Positions 11,147 through 21,832 are shown, numbered from the stretch's first letter. The stretch is DNA of 64,000 nucleotides from Isoetes taiwanensis (GCA_021234155.1 JAJEKV010000010.1:23214833-23278832), one strand, 5' to 3'. Notes: generated by a model not told the origin, from the letters alone. Numbers and translations: made by a program.

Positions 11147-11259
11147 ATGAACTATGTCTGCTTTGATATAAGCTTTTAACATCTCACTCACGTCAGAAGG
11201 TCAAAGGGATGCAAAGCCAATATAACTTTATTTTTCGTAATAGACTCATAATTTTGTTA

Positions 11260-11331
11260 GGATATTTGGTTTAGTGGTATGATTCTTGCTTTGGGTGCAA
11301 GAGGTCACGAATTTAACTGTTGGAATACCCC
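11260..11331 (+). tRNA. tRNA-Pro-like (TGG), decayed
   Basis: A full-length copy with anticodon TGG and an intact anticodon stem. The T-arm is badly altered (CACGAATTTAACTGTTGG), destroying the B box. Confidence 0.66.
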
Positions 11332-11821
11332 ATTATGCTTTTCTCGTTGTTCCATCAGTGTCCATTGATTAGGCAACTTCTTGGAGTGAGAATATTGCTG
11401 TGCGACTAGGTGTCTTCTTAAATTGAGAATACGTGTTGTCATTCTGTTTGCGTCTAATAATTACGCATCTTCTTCGAATGAGTGTTTTTCTACCCAACTA
11501 GAAGCCTTGTTAGAGTGAGGATATGGTTTCTCGCAACATTCAATGACATGATTGAATTAAACACTCTTGGCTGCCTAATCTTACGATGGATGTATTCTAA
11601 TTCCGTCATTATAACAATATGCCTGCATTCTATATATACCATTCGAGTGCTCGTTCAAAAATTCAAAGATCAAGTCGTCACTATGTCTCAATCTTTATTA
11701 ATATTCAAAAAGAAAATAATGTAAAGCAATTGAGCATTCATAGAAGATAAATTATTCACATAAAACAATTAATTATAAGCCTAATTGTGAGCTTAAGAAA
11801 AAAGGTGTACAAGTAAGTTGT

Positions 11822-11852
11822 GGACGTAAAAATTCATCTTATCTTATCTATA
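11822..11852 (+). mobile_element. Retroposon 3' tail inserted in the array
   Basis: Inside the array the expected GTGGGCAATTTTCAGC is replaced by GTGGACGTAAAAATTC followed by ATCTTATCTTATCTA. The same string occurs in reverse at 20055-20085 at the tail of a LINE-like sequence. This looks like an extremely 5'-truncated retroposon copy. Confidence 0.55.
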
Positions 11853-12492
11853 ATGAAATTCAAATTCTACAGCTCTATCTGGGCATGCAAGCTGTTAAAA
11901 CATAATGTCCAATGATAAAGCGGATGTGAAAGGGTTGCCAATACGACATTGTAGACTCATAGTATATTTTAGGGTATTTGATTCGATCTGTGTCCATTGA
12001 TTAGGCAACTTCCTGGCATGAGAATATTGTTGTGCGACTAGGTGTTTTCTTAAATTGAGAACACATGTTTTCATTCTATTTGCGTCTAATGAATAGCACC
12101 TTCTTAGAGTGAGTATTTTGCTACTTCTTAAATTGAGAACATGTGTTTTCATTCTATTTGCATCTAGTGAAACACATCTTCTTAGAGTGAGTATTTTGCT
12201 ACCCGACTGGAAGCCTTCTTAGAGTGAGGATATCACTTCTCGCAACATTCAATGACATGATTGAATTAACACTCTAGGCTGCCTAATCTTACGATGGATG
12301 TATTCTAATTTCGTCACTATAGCATATGCCAAAGGGATGCATTCTGAGTATACCATTTGCGTGCTCGTTCAAAAATCCGAAGATCAAGTCATCACTATGT
12401 CTCAATCTTTATTAATATTCAAAAAGAAAATAATGTAAAAGCAATTGAGTATTCATAGAAGATAAATTATTCACGTAAAACGATTAATTATA

Positions 12493-12671
12493 GGGAAAAA
12501 CTACAATATACCCCTAACTTTTTGCAAAATTCACAACATACCCCTAACTTTTAGAAAATTCATGAAATGCCCCTAAGTATAGGTTTTTTAGGGGCATTTT
12601 GTGAATTTTTAGAAAGTTAGGTGTATACTGTGAATTTTGCGAAAAGTTAGAGGTATATTGTAGTTTTTCCC
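12493..12671. mobile_element. Mutator-type MITE with 9-bp target duplication
   Basis: A 179-bp foldback whose ends are GGGAAAAACTACAATATACC and its near reverse complement. It is flanked by the 9-bp direct repeat TTAATTATA (12484-12492 and 12672-12680). A 9-bp duplication is typical of the Mutator superfamily. The ends resemble those of the larger element at 35277-37368. It has no coding capacity. Confidence 0.9.
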
Positions 12672-12872
12672 TTAATTATAAGCCTAATTGTGAACTTAAG
12701 AAAAAATGTGCACAAGTAAATTGTGGGCAATTTTCAGCAACAACCACTCTAGAATGAAATTCAAATTCTACAGCTCTATCTGGGCATGCAAGCTGTCAAA
12801 ACATGATGTCCAATCATACAATGGATATGAAACGGTTGCCAATATGATACTGTAGACTTATAATATAATTCA

Positions 12873-12944
12873 GGGTATTTGGTCTAGTGGTATGATTCTT
12901 GCTTAGGGTGCAAGGGGTCTCGAGTTCAATTCTCGAAATACCTC
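12873..12944 (+). tRNA. tRNA-Pro-like (AGG)
   Basis: A 72-nt copy with anticodon AGG and an intact anticodon stem. The T stem has changed (CTCGAG with CTCGA) and the 3' acceptor reads AATACCT. Partly decayed. Confidence 0.72.
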
Positions 12945-13061
12945 ATGAACTACTATGTCGTTTCTCTTATTTGATATAGGCATTAAATATTCACTCATGT
13001 CAAAAGGTCTTGCAAAGCCAATACAACTTTATCTTTCATAATAAAATTATTATATGTCTTA

Positions 13062-13133
13062 AGGTATTTGGTCTAGTGGTATGTTTCTTGCTTTGGATGC
13101 AAGAGGTCTTGAGTTCAATTCTCAAAATACACC
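13062..13133 (+). tRNA. tRNA-Pro-like (TGG)
   Basis: The last copy of the main array. Anticodon TGG with loop TTTGGAT (base 37 changed to A). The T stem is altered (CTTGAG with CTCAA) and the acceptor ends in AATACAC. Probably a pseudogene. Confidence 0.7.
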
Positions 13134-13647
13134 ATTATGCTTTCCACCACTCGATGTGTGTCCATTGATTAGGCAACTTCTTGGAGTGAGAATATTGTTG
13201 TGCAACTAGGTGTCTTCTTAAATTGAGAACACATGTTTTCATTCTATTTGCCAAAGGCTGCTGTTAAATTCCAGTTGAAAAATGTTTGTGTATGGGTGTT
13301 GCAAACTTTATGACTTTCAGAATAATGGGATCAATCTGCTCTATCTTTATGGTAACTTTTACTTATGTTCTATTTGTTTTATTGTGATCAAATTCAAAAG
13401 CTACAGGTGATGAAAGCCTCAAATGAATTCTAGTTTTTTTCTGGTTTGAATTCTAAAATGTCACACGGGGTTTTGCAACACAAACCATTAACATCCAACA
13501 TATAGGAATTAAATCCCCCAACACATAACAACTATTGACATTAACAACCAACACATAACTACCATTGACATTAATTAACACAACCATTGGGTCCAACACA
13601 TTTAAATTAAAATCCCCCTTATATCCCCTTTGGTTTGGGTGCATATT

Positions 13648-13890
13648 CACACGGGAGGTGACTCCGGGCAACGAGAGCTGTTGGATAGGCATATTCACCC
13701 CTTATTCCTTAATCTACACCGTACGTAAAGTTCCTCGTTTGTGGGATATGCAAGTACAAAATTTGCTATACTGTATAACAAGATTTGCAAAATACTATAA
13801 GATTTCAAGCGGAATACTATATGGTGTTGATTTCGTACGTGCAAAGTACAATTACGAGGGCTCTCGCTGCCCTACGTCACCCCCCGTGTG
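13648..13890. mobile_element. Nested foldback with CACACGGG ends
   Basis: The left end CACACGGGAGGTGAC, then GGGCA and CGAGAGC, is matched in reverse at the right end (CGAGGGCTCTCG, TGCCC, GTCACCCCCCGTGTG). It sits at the centre of the larger palindrome, beside a second foldback. A MITE of uncertain family. Confidence 0.7.
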
Positions 13891-13895
13891 AATAT

Positions 13896-14146
13896 GGGCA
13901 AAAGTATACTGGTGGGTATCAAAAAAACGCGGCCCCAGCACTTAGATCAGCACCCTGGATGTACTATTCTATCATAGTATTCCACTTGTTATTAGTTGGA
14001 GTTGTTACATATTTCTATTGATTACCTAATTACCATGTGCTAGTACCAGTAATACCTTAAACAAGCTGCCATATGGGGTGCTATATGAGTGCTGTCAGCA
14101 TGTGTCCGGACGCCTGCTTTTGATACCCACCAGCATACTTTTGCCC
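13896..14146. mobile_element. Nested foldback with GGGCAAAAGTA ends
   Basis: It begins GGGCAAAAGTATACTGGTGG and ends with the near reverse complement (CCACCAGCATACTTTTGCCC). It is flanked by AATAT on the left and ATATG on the right. It appears to be a separate small inverted-repeat element next to the CACACGGG foldback. Confidence 0.7.
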
Positions 14147-14540
14147 ATATGCACTCAAACCAAAGGGGGTTTAAGGGGGATTTTAATTTAAATGTGTTGG
14201 ACCCAATGGTTGTGTTAATTAATGTCAATGGTAGTTATGTGTTGGTTGTTAATGTCAATAGTTGTTATGTGTTGAGGGATTTAATTTTAATATGTTGGAT
14301 GTTAATGGTTTGTGTTGCAAAAATCCCCCATTTTAGAATTCAAACCAGAAAAAAACTAGAATTCATTTGAGGCTTTCATCACCTGTAGCTTTTGTATTTG
14401 ATCACAATAAAACAAATAGAACATAAGTAAAAGTTACCATAAAGATAGAGCAGATTGATCCCATTATTCTGAAAGTCATAAAGTTTGCAACACCCATACA
14501 CAAACATTTTTCAACTGGAATTTAACAACAGCCTTTGGCC

Positions 14541-15119
14541 TCCATGGATTCTTGTGGTGAGAAACCAAAGTGGGAAACTTTTCTGCTTGTTAGCATAAGG
14601 ATCTAGAAGCCTTGGAATTTGCTTAATAACTGCCTCAAAATCTAAAACAATATCCAATAGCGCAATCCTGTATTAATCAACTGGTAGGATGTAAAAGCCT
14701 ACCAAACCCGGCCGAAAAATTGCTGTTTTAGCATAGATAACTTAACCAAACATATCCATATCATACAGTATCAAAAAGATCTCAGAGAGAGCTTTCCAAC
14801 GCAATAAAAATCATCTCAAACAGAGCTCTGGATCAAAAGTTATGATAAGAAATGTGTTGCCAACGGGGAAACTGCACTACATGCGCCCTTCAAGCCCTTC
14901 ATGTGCCCATTATGCACCACACACATAAAAAGAGGGCTTTTGTTGTGAGCCATTGGTTGTTGACCATTGAAAAAAAAAGGCTAAAATCAATGGCTCAGAA
15001 ATGGTGCACTCTACATGTACGCATTAGTACATCCATTTGAATACATCACGAAATCATAGGAAAACCTTAGTGAAAAGCGTACAAAAACACAAAAGAAACC
15101 CCCTGTTATTATGCTACAT
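14541..15119. other. No gene seen
   Basis: Unrecognised sequence. A stretch near 14645-14715 (ACAATATCCAATA, then CCTACCAAACCCGGCCG) resembles 21370-21412, which hints at a shared repeat family. Confidence 0.4.
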
Positions 15120-15450
15120 ATTCTACTGGACTAGAAGCCTTCTTAGAGTGAGGATATCACTTCGTGCAAGATTAATAACATGATTGAATTAGACACTCTA
15201 GACTGCCTAATCTTACGATGGATGTATTCTAATTCCGTAATATACCAAAGGAATGCATTCTAAGTATACCATTCGAGTGCTCGTTCAAAAATCCCAAGAT
15301 CAAGTCATCACTATTCACTATTTCTCAATCTTTAATAATATTCAAAAAGAAAATAATGTAAAAGCAATTGAGTATTCATAGAAGACAAATTATTCACGCA
15401 AAACGATTAATTATAAGCCTAATTGTGAGCTTAAGAAACAAGGTGCTACG
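15120..15450 (+). repeat. Fragment of the tRNA-array long segment
   Basis: From AGAAGCCTTCTTAGAGTGAG to AATTGTGAGCTTAAG it matches the long segments of the 7-13 kb array, but no tRNA-like part follows. It is preceded by CCCCCTGTTATTATGCTACA, which is also found at the joint of the 17.6-18.5 kb duplication. Confidence 0.85.
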
Positions 15451-16199
15451 CACAAAAAGTTGCCCTCCGGTGCCCGAAGGTTGTGTTTGCATGTTTTTCG
15501 TTTGGTCCCCTTTTTTTTATTTAAAACAGTACACGCATATTCTTTCTAATATGTTAACATTTATATATTGCATCACAATTTGTGGCATCATGGACATTCC
15601 ATGCTTATCTTGTTTCTACAACAAGTCTCTTCTCTCAATGAATATGTACCAATGCTCTAAATTGCTGTGTATAAATTATAGCATTTTGTGCCATGCTTAT
15701 ATGTGGAGGCTAGAGTTGTTGTCACTTCAAATTTTGTCTGCACATGTAGTTGTGGATCACTGCTAACTGTAACATAACCTTCAAGGGATAAACAACACTA
15801 TAGTTGAATATATCGAACATAAACCATTCATACTTGCAAAGACAGAGTAGCTCATATTTGAAAACGAAATGGATAATCGATGCTTTTAGTATGGATGGTT
15901 ACAGTATGCCATTGATGCATCCTTGCAAAGCCAGTATAGGTTGGAGCTTTTAGAGTAGAAAACTTTACCCTGAAGTCCATTTGTCAATGCAATATTTGAA
16001 TTGCAGGTTTTGAGATGCACAAAATCCAAAACAAAGGAGCAGAATGGCAGAGACCCTATTAGATATAGCGACACAGCTTGCAAGCCCTGAACTTCTAGCT
16101 TTTTTTCAAAGACATCAAAATTTTTTTTGGCTTTCTTCAAAACAGTCGCAAATCCCCTGTAAATCCGTATTATATCTGCTAAGCCATCCGAAATCTGCT
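15451..16199. other. No gene recognised
   Basis: Mixed sequence with a plus-strand open frame starting at 16044 (MAETLLDIATQLASPELLAF) that runs straight into the polypyrimidine tract. The first 50 or so codons look protein-like but match no family I know; the rest is low-complexity. Confidence 0.35.
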
Positions 16200-17430
16200 G
16201 AAGAGTTCCCTTTCCCTTTTCTTGATGGACTTTTCCTTTCCCTTTTCCTCCTTTCCTCACCCTTTCTCCTTTTGCCTTTTCCCCGTGCCATATTTCCCTT
16301 TCCTTCCCCCTTTCCCCTTCGTTTCCTTTTTCTTTTCCCTTTTTCCATGCCCCTTTTTCCACCATCTTCCTCTTTTCTTCATCATTTTCCTCTTCCTCTT
16401 TTTCTTTTCGCTTTCCCTTTTCCACGCTCCTTTTCGCCTCCCTTTTTTCATTTCTTCACCCTTTCCCTCCTGCCTTTTTTTTTTGTGCCCTTTCTCCATT
16501 CTCTTTTTCCGTTTCCCTCTTCCCTTTTCCTCGTGCCCTTTTCCCGGGTTCTCTTTTTCCTAGGTTTCTCTTTCCCCTTCCTTTTTTTCTTTTCATTTCC
16601 CTTTCCCTTTTGCTATGCCTTCCTTCCCTTCCCTCTCATCACCCTTTTCCTATTCCCATTTTTCCTTTCCCTCTCTTCCTCTCTCTCTTCCCCTTTTTCT
16701 AGTGCCATTATTTCCCTTTCCTATTCCCCTTCCCTTTTTTTTTCGCCCTTTCCTTTTTCCTATGCCATTTTTCCTTCCCTTTTCCCCTTTCCTCGCCCCT
16801 TCCCTCTTCCCTTTTTTTCCATGCCCTTTTTCCGTTTCCCTTTTCCATGCTTTTCTTCAATTCTCTTTTTCCCTTTCTTCACCCTCTCCCTCTTCTCCTT
16901 TTTCACGTGGCATTTCCCCTTTTTTCTCTCAAGTTACTTTCCCCTTCCCTTTTATCCTTTTTGTTTCCCTTTCCCATACCCTTTTTCTCTTCTCTTCTAT
17001 CCACTCTTTTCACGTTCCCATTTTTTCTTTCCTTTTCCTCATTTTCCTTCCCTCTTCCTCTTTTCTCAATGCCTTTTTATGTTCCCTTTCTCCCTCCCTC
17101 CCTTCTTCAGCAATGTAAAGTGGTGGGGGCAGGACCCATCTGGGTATGTTGTAAAGTGTCACATGTCCGATAGGACGCTGCCTTGTGGCGTGACGTTAAA
17201 ATCTCTTCTTCTTCTTCTTCTTCTTTTCTCTTTCCCTTTTCCCATGACATATATCCCTTCCCTTTTCCCCTTTCCTCACCCTTTCCCTCTTCCCTTTTTT
17301 TTCCATGCCCTTTTTCCCTTCCCTTTTCCACTTTCTTTTTTGCCTTTTTTTTGTGTCCTTTTGCCCTTCACATTCCTCGTTTCCTCTTCCTTTTTCCCTT
17401 CACTTCCTTTTCTTTTTCCCTTCAGCTAAA
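16200..17430. repeat. 1.2-kb polypyrimidine tract
   Basis: Almost wholly C and T on the plus strand (CCCTTTTCC-type repeats), the strand complement of the tract at 5.9-7.1 kb. It is broken by a normal-composition island at about 17108-17200 and a (CTT)n microsatellite at 17203-17227. Open frames of up to 461 codons here are composition artefacts. Confidence 0.95.
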
Positions 17431-17612
17431 TATTACTTGCATTTCTTATATCAAATATGTCTTCTCACAATTAACTTAGTATTTTTTTAGGTTATCATAT
17501 CAACTTCGTCATTTGAATGGTTTCTTTTTTAGGACCCCGACTTGATGATACGGGGGCACAAATACTCTAGATCCTATAGTTGTAAACCTCTATGTTCGAG
17601 CCTTCATTAGAT

Positions 17613-18475
17613 GCTACATATTCTAAACGAGGTGCATCCTGGACTACCACAGTCGTCGGATTCGTTGATCTTACGACCCAGATTGTATGTTGGGGTCTGT
17701 GGGCACCTCTCATTTCGCTTATAGTCATTTATGAGGAGCCACCTATGATTTTGAAATATGAAATACGATTTCGTCTAAGGTTTTGAGGGAATATCAAACC
17801 TCTATACGGCTTTGCCTAAGATTTTAGAATATGAAATACGGGGGCTTGAACCTCCACCAAAATAACTCAATAATTTAATAAGACTACTTTAACCAATATA
17901 CCTAGTGAGCAAATGTGATTATTTTTTATCTTGAATCTATATTTTTTTAATAACAACCCATTCAATTGTTTTAGGGATACATGGTCTATAGTTTCAGGAA
18001 TTGTTTTTTTTACATCGATATTAATCCCCCTGGAACCCCTGTTATTTTGCTACATATTCTAAACGAGGTGCACTTTAGACTACCACAGTCATCGGATTCG
18101 TCGATCCTACAACCCAGATTGTATGTTGGGGCGTTTCGCTTATAGTCATTTATGATTGGAGCCGCCTATGATTTTGAAATATGAAATACGATTTCGCCTA
18201 AGGTTTTGAGGGAATATCAAACCTCTATATGGCTTTGCCTAAGATTTTAGAATATAAAATACGGGGGCTTGAACCTCTACCAAAATAACTCAATAACCTA
18301 ATAAAACTACTTTAACCAATATACCTAGTGAGCAAATGTGATTATTTTTTATCTTGAATCTATGTTTTTGTTTATAACAACCCATTCAATTGTTTTAGGG
18401 ATACATGGTCTATAGTTTCAGGAATTATTATTTTTACATCGATATTAAATCCCCCTGGAACCCCATGTTATTTTG
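17613..18475. repeat. 436-bp tandem duplication
   Basis: Units start GCTACATATTCTAAACGAGG at 17613 and 18049, with modest divergence and a small deletion in the second. Each contains AGGTTTTGAGGGAATATC and AATACGGGGGCTTGAACCTC and ends with a T-rich stretch and CCCCCTGGAACCCC. It could derive from an LTR-type repeat, but no element ends are certain. Confidence 0.88.
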
Positions 18476-19090
18476 CTACATATGGTTATCCAATTCTTTA
18501 TCCTCTTAAGGGTCTTAAAGTCATAGGTGTATACCACAAGGCAAGGGATCCTCGAGCCTCTACTTCGGGGTCTAGCATTGCTCCCTGTGAGTAGGATAAC
18601 TCGTAGGATATATGGATTGTTGGTCTATATAATATCACCCCTTCTACTCTATACACCTCGTCTTGATTCTCATTGGGACTTGGAATTCCTATGTATTGCC
18701 CTCTTGTCGATCAGTCCTAAAGGTATAATTGGCAAAGCCACTGTTCTTTTCTTCTTCCATCATTCGACGAGATATTTCATACATCTTGTTATTCCCAAAC
18801 CCAATAGATACTCTCAGCTTATAATGCTGATTTAATTCATTGGTATCTAGAACCCTTGAATAGTTAAACTCCCATTATCTATTTGGTTAAAAATAGCTTG
18901 AACGACCAAGGCATAATTGTTTTACATAATTTACCTTATTTCCCGCAGTTTCGTAACTCAACCACTTAAATTAACCTCGCACTTTTATTTTATACAAGTA
19001 TAAGTCAGTCAATTCAATCCAAAATAAAGCCCTACACCTCTCGTTGTATTTACAAGAGTCATTACGCAACCCATGTCGCCTTCAAAGTAT
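18476..19090. other. No gene recognised
   Basis: An open frame at 18527-18835 is hydrophobic and unrecognised, with no start context or splice signals to support it. The rest is AT-rich spacer. Confidence 0.35.
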
Positions 19091-19106
19091 CCACCCTGCG
19101 ACTATT

Positions 19107-19373
19107 TTTTTTTTTTTGAAGAACTGTGTCATCAATATATTAAAAGAATGGTAATGTTACAAAGCAAGTGAGGAGGAAGGAGAACTGCCCCAAAGAGACA
19201 GTGATACCTCGACACTCCACAACAAACTCACAGAAAAACAGCAACTCTACTGCTGTACAAACCGACCATCACCATCTACAACACCCAAGAAGTCCCGCCA
19301 AATGGCAAACTTCCGCTCTACTACTCCCGGGAACACCAGAAAGCTTTGAAATAGCTTGTACCTGAGTCGAGGT
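19107..19373 (-). mobile_element. 5'-truncated LINE 3' end with 16-bp target duplication
   Basis: On the minus strand the insert ends in a 3'-UTR-like stretch and a poly(A) run (poly-T at about 19105-19118 on the plus strand). It is flanked by direct repeats of CCACCCTGCGACTATT at 19091-19106 and 19374-19389. Poly(A), a long target duplication and no coding capacity fit target-primed insertion of a short LINE 3' end. Confidence 0.85.
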
Positions 19374-19389
19374 CCACCCTGCGACTATT

Positions 19390-20054
19390 GGCCTCATGCC
19401 TTTTAATGTTTCGTTCCATACTCGTCTCACCGTGAGATATGCAATTCGTATTCGAACATTTCCATGATTCTGTATGTCGCATTCTGCATGACATAAATTC
19501 TCTCAGACTTATGGATTGCACATTACAAGTCATAAAATTAATCACTTTAAACATTACAACTTCTGCGCAACTTATAATCTCATGACACCTTTTTAAACGA
19601 GGGGGGACTTTACCTTCTAGCATGCCACGTGTATCTAGGAGCAACCCGAGGCCCTTTGGAATAGCCTTGATGCTGAGAACATCATCATTTCTAAGGAGAA
19701 TGTGAAGTTCCACGCATTTATGTGCTATACAACAAATACGACATGTCACCACGAGTACGTAATGGTACATTAACCATTATTAAATGAGCCAAAAGGATTA
19801 AAGTTAGCTAAATACCCAAGATTAGTTAATTAATAACTAATTATATTAACTAATTAGTAATTAAATGCCACTTGGGCCAAATCTACTGGCCCAAGAGAAC
19901 TTGCTAATTTGGGCCTAATCAAATTGGGGCTTCTTTTTTTTTTTTTTAATTGAAGGCCTATTCGTATATTTATATAAATAGAGTTAAGTTAACAAAATTA
20001 CTTTTTACAGGGAAGTATAACCCCTATGGTAGTTAGATGAAAGATAGACAAAAG
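19390..20054. other. No gene recognised
   Basis: A 149-codon minus-strand frame (19321-19770) overlaps the LINE insertion junction, so it cannot be an old gene. The remainder is AT-rich (TTAATTAATAACTAATTA) with a poly-T at about 19935. Confidence 0.45.
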
Positions 20055-21300
20055 ATAAGATAAGATAAGAATTTTTACGTCCACGGGAACCCAACGGGTT
20101 ATGGGACGGCACATGCAAGGGCAACAGCCCATCTAAAACCCGGGGACTAGGCCCCATCACCAAATACAATAATCAAATAGTAAAAGGCTACCAAGAATAA
20201 GAGAAGATAATGCTAATGCTAGTGGTAAATGTATGCTTCTAAAATTATCTAGACATAGCCAGTCCAAGGATTGGAAGGCCATTGATCTAGAATAATTGCC
20301 GCGCCTCCCACATTACATCGCCCATTTCTTTTGCAAAAGGGCTGCCCCTCACCTTGCAGAGCTCCTCCTTACTTGTTTACACAATTGAAGAGGGGAGAGG
20401 TCCTCCAGATCTTGAGAAACTAGTCCCTCCGAGATGGTTTCCATGTTTGAAGAACATGTAAGCGGCTAAGAGTGTCTTGAAACCGAACCAAAAAGATGGC
20501 GGGACGATCGATCTTGCCGCTCCCACCCTAGTAGCGGAGACAACTCCACCAGCCTTCACATGCATGACATCGGTGACAAAATGCAAAGCAAAGATCCATA
20601 TCGAAAAGGGCATCATCTTCTGCCTCTGCAACCCCTATAATACGCAAGTTCAGGCTCCTAGTAACAGAAGATACTGAGGTAGCCTGCTCCTGTCTGCTAG
20701 CGCGGCACTGCGACTCCTGGTCCCCTTGGGATTGTGGAGATGTCTGTACGCCCACCTCAACATGTTCCCTTTCCAATGTCTGCACTTCTGCTTCAACACA
20801 ATGTTTCTTCGTGGGTCTGTAATTATCTATCTAGTGTCCGCATCGAGGCATCACTTGTGCACACATACTGGGCTTTAGGGTCTGGAACGAAGGCATGTAT
20901 TAACTGTAATAAGTGTGTCCATCTCTCAATAGACACGATCATAGATGTGGCCGTCATTCCTCCCTCAGAATGAATGAGTCGTGCACTGTCACGGTGTAGG
21001 CGGCAAACACCGAACTTGCGGTCTAGAGCTTTGGAGATCCTCCCCGATCTTGGAAGGTAAATGTACCAGCCCGCTTGTGCCGATATGAAGAGGCACGGGG
21101 ACCAAAAGAGAAGATGGCAACTCCATTATTACACCGAATTAGCTTCCCCGACCATGGAGTCAGATGCTAGACCGAGCACTTGTGGGACGGGGGACCTCCT
21201 GTGCAAACAATGATTCCTGAGTAGGAGGCTTTTTCTTTTCCCTGGCCATCCTTACACCAAATCTCTCCTTATTGCTGGCCCTTTCTGTCATGGTGAAGCT
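20055..21300 (-). mobile_element. Degenerate LINE-like retroposon
   Basis: On the minus strand the sequence ends with GTGGACGTAAAAATTC and a tail of TTATC repeats, as expected for a LINE or related retroposon 3' end. Upstream are broken minus-strand frames, including one starting MTERASNKERFGVRMAREKK near 21291 and a Gln/Glu-rich stretch (VQTLEREHVEVGVQTS) at about 20740. These could be ORF1 remains, but no RT domain is seen, so the assignment rests mainly on the tail. Confidence 0.4.
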
Positions 21301-21472
21301 CTCTAAATGAAATCAAAGCGGCTATATACAAAATTTAAATCAAAGCAGAAGCCTCAATCTAAAAGATCTGAAACACAATATCCAATACTGCAAACCCTAC
21401 CAAAGCCGGCCGGAAAGAGAAAAGCTCGGTTCTGATATAGAGTCAACTTTCTGATGTGATACAGATGCCTGT

Positions 21473-21832
21473 CTAGAAATATGACTTGAGGTTGGAATTT
21501 CCGGATTTCCTGCCCCTGCCCCTAACCATAGCCGTAAGAGTGCAGAAGACACAGAGGCAGGATTCTGCTTTTGCCATATTAAATCTGCCCTTGCTATCCT
21601 TAGCTTCACACAACAAAGCCCTTCTGACGTCTGGATTCTGGTTGCAGCAGCAATTGCATAGGCATGGTTCCTTATGTCCATAAATGTCTGGAGGACCGAA
21701 CACCTTGATCCATTCTTGGTTGGTGCAGGGATCGATTCTCTTCCATTTGAGCTTACGCACCAGCATAAAAATGATTCCTGAAATTCCAGCAAATAAACCA
21801 TGAGTAAACTTTATCCTACAGCAATAATCCAT
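21473..21832 (-). CDS. Unrecognised Cys-rich open frame
   Basis: 119 codons on the minus strand with several cysteines (CLCNCCCNQNPDVRRALLCE) and a basic C-terminal part. The composition looks protein-like, but I do not recognise the family. It lies directly beyond the zf-RVT fragment of the large LINE on the same strand, so it may be LINE- or capture-derived. Confidence 0.25.
   Translation of the reverse strand: MDYCCRIKFTHGLFAGISGIIFMLVRKLKWKRIDPCTNQEWIKVFGPPDIYGHKEPCLCNCCCNQNPDVRRALLCEAKDSKGRFNMAKAESCLCVFCTLTAMVRGRGRKSGNSNLKSYF

Larger units (their letters stand above)
7205..13250. repeat. Higher-order repeat array with embedded tRNA-Pro-like sequences
   Basis: Two components alternate. 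One is a unit of about 190 bp carrying a tRNA-Pro-like sequence plus a spacer (CACTCATGTCAGGATGTCAAAGGGATGCAAAGCC). The other is a segment of about 0.7 kb running from TCCATTGATTAGGCAAC through AGCCTTCTTAGAGTGAG to GGATGTGAAAGGGTTGCC. The long segment recurs near 7.3, 9.9, 11.35, 12.0 and 12.7 kb on the plus strand and is inverted at 8.63-9.2 kb. Copies are diverged, so the array is not recent. A fragment reappears at 15.12-15.45 kb. Confidence 0.9.
13250..14540. repeat. Large inverted repeat (foldback), arms about 400 bp
   Basis: The left arm starts GCCAAAGGCTGCTGTTAAAT and runs to about 13645. The right arm is its reverse complement from about 14147 to 14540, ending AACAACAGCCTTTGGC. The arms are similar but not identical. 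The centre is filled by two further foldbacks. No clean target duplication was found at the outer ends. Confidence 0.9.

Noticed and set aside
7205-13250. CRISPR-like array, because of regular repeats and spacers
   Set aside because: The repeats are tRNA-like, 72 nt, diverged and in both orientations in a plant nuclear context; there are no Cas genes.
16044-17429. 461-codon plus-strand open frame
   Set aside because: Most of it is the polypyrimidine tract (Phe/Ser/Pro/Leu); only the first 50 or so codons are of mixed composition and they match nothing.
18527-18835. Hydrophobic 102-codon frame that at first looked organellar
   Set aside because: No match to a plastid or mitochondrial protein that I recognise; no support as a gene or organelle insertion.
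19321-19770. 149-codon minus-strand frame
   Set aside because: It spans the LINE insertion and its target duplication, so the frame is newer than the insertion and has no recognisable domain.
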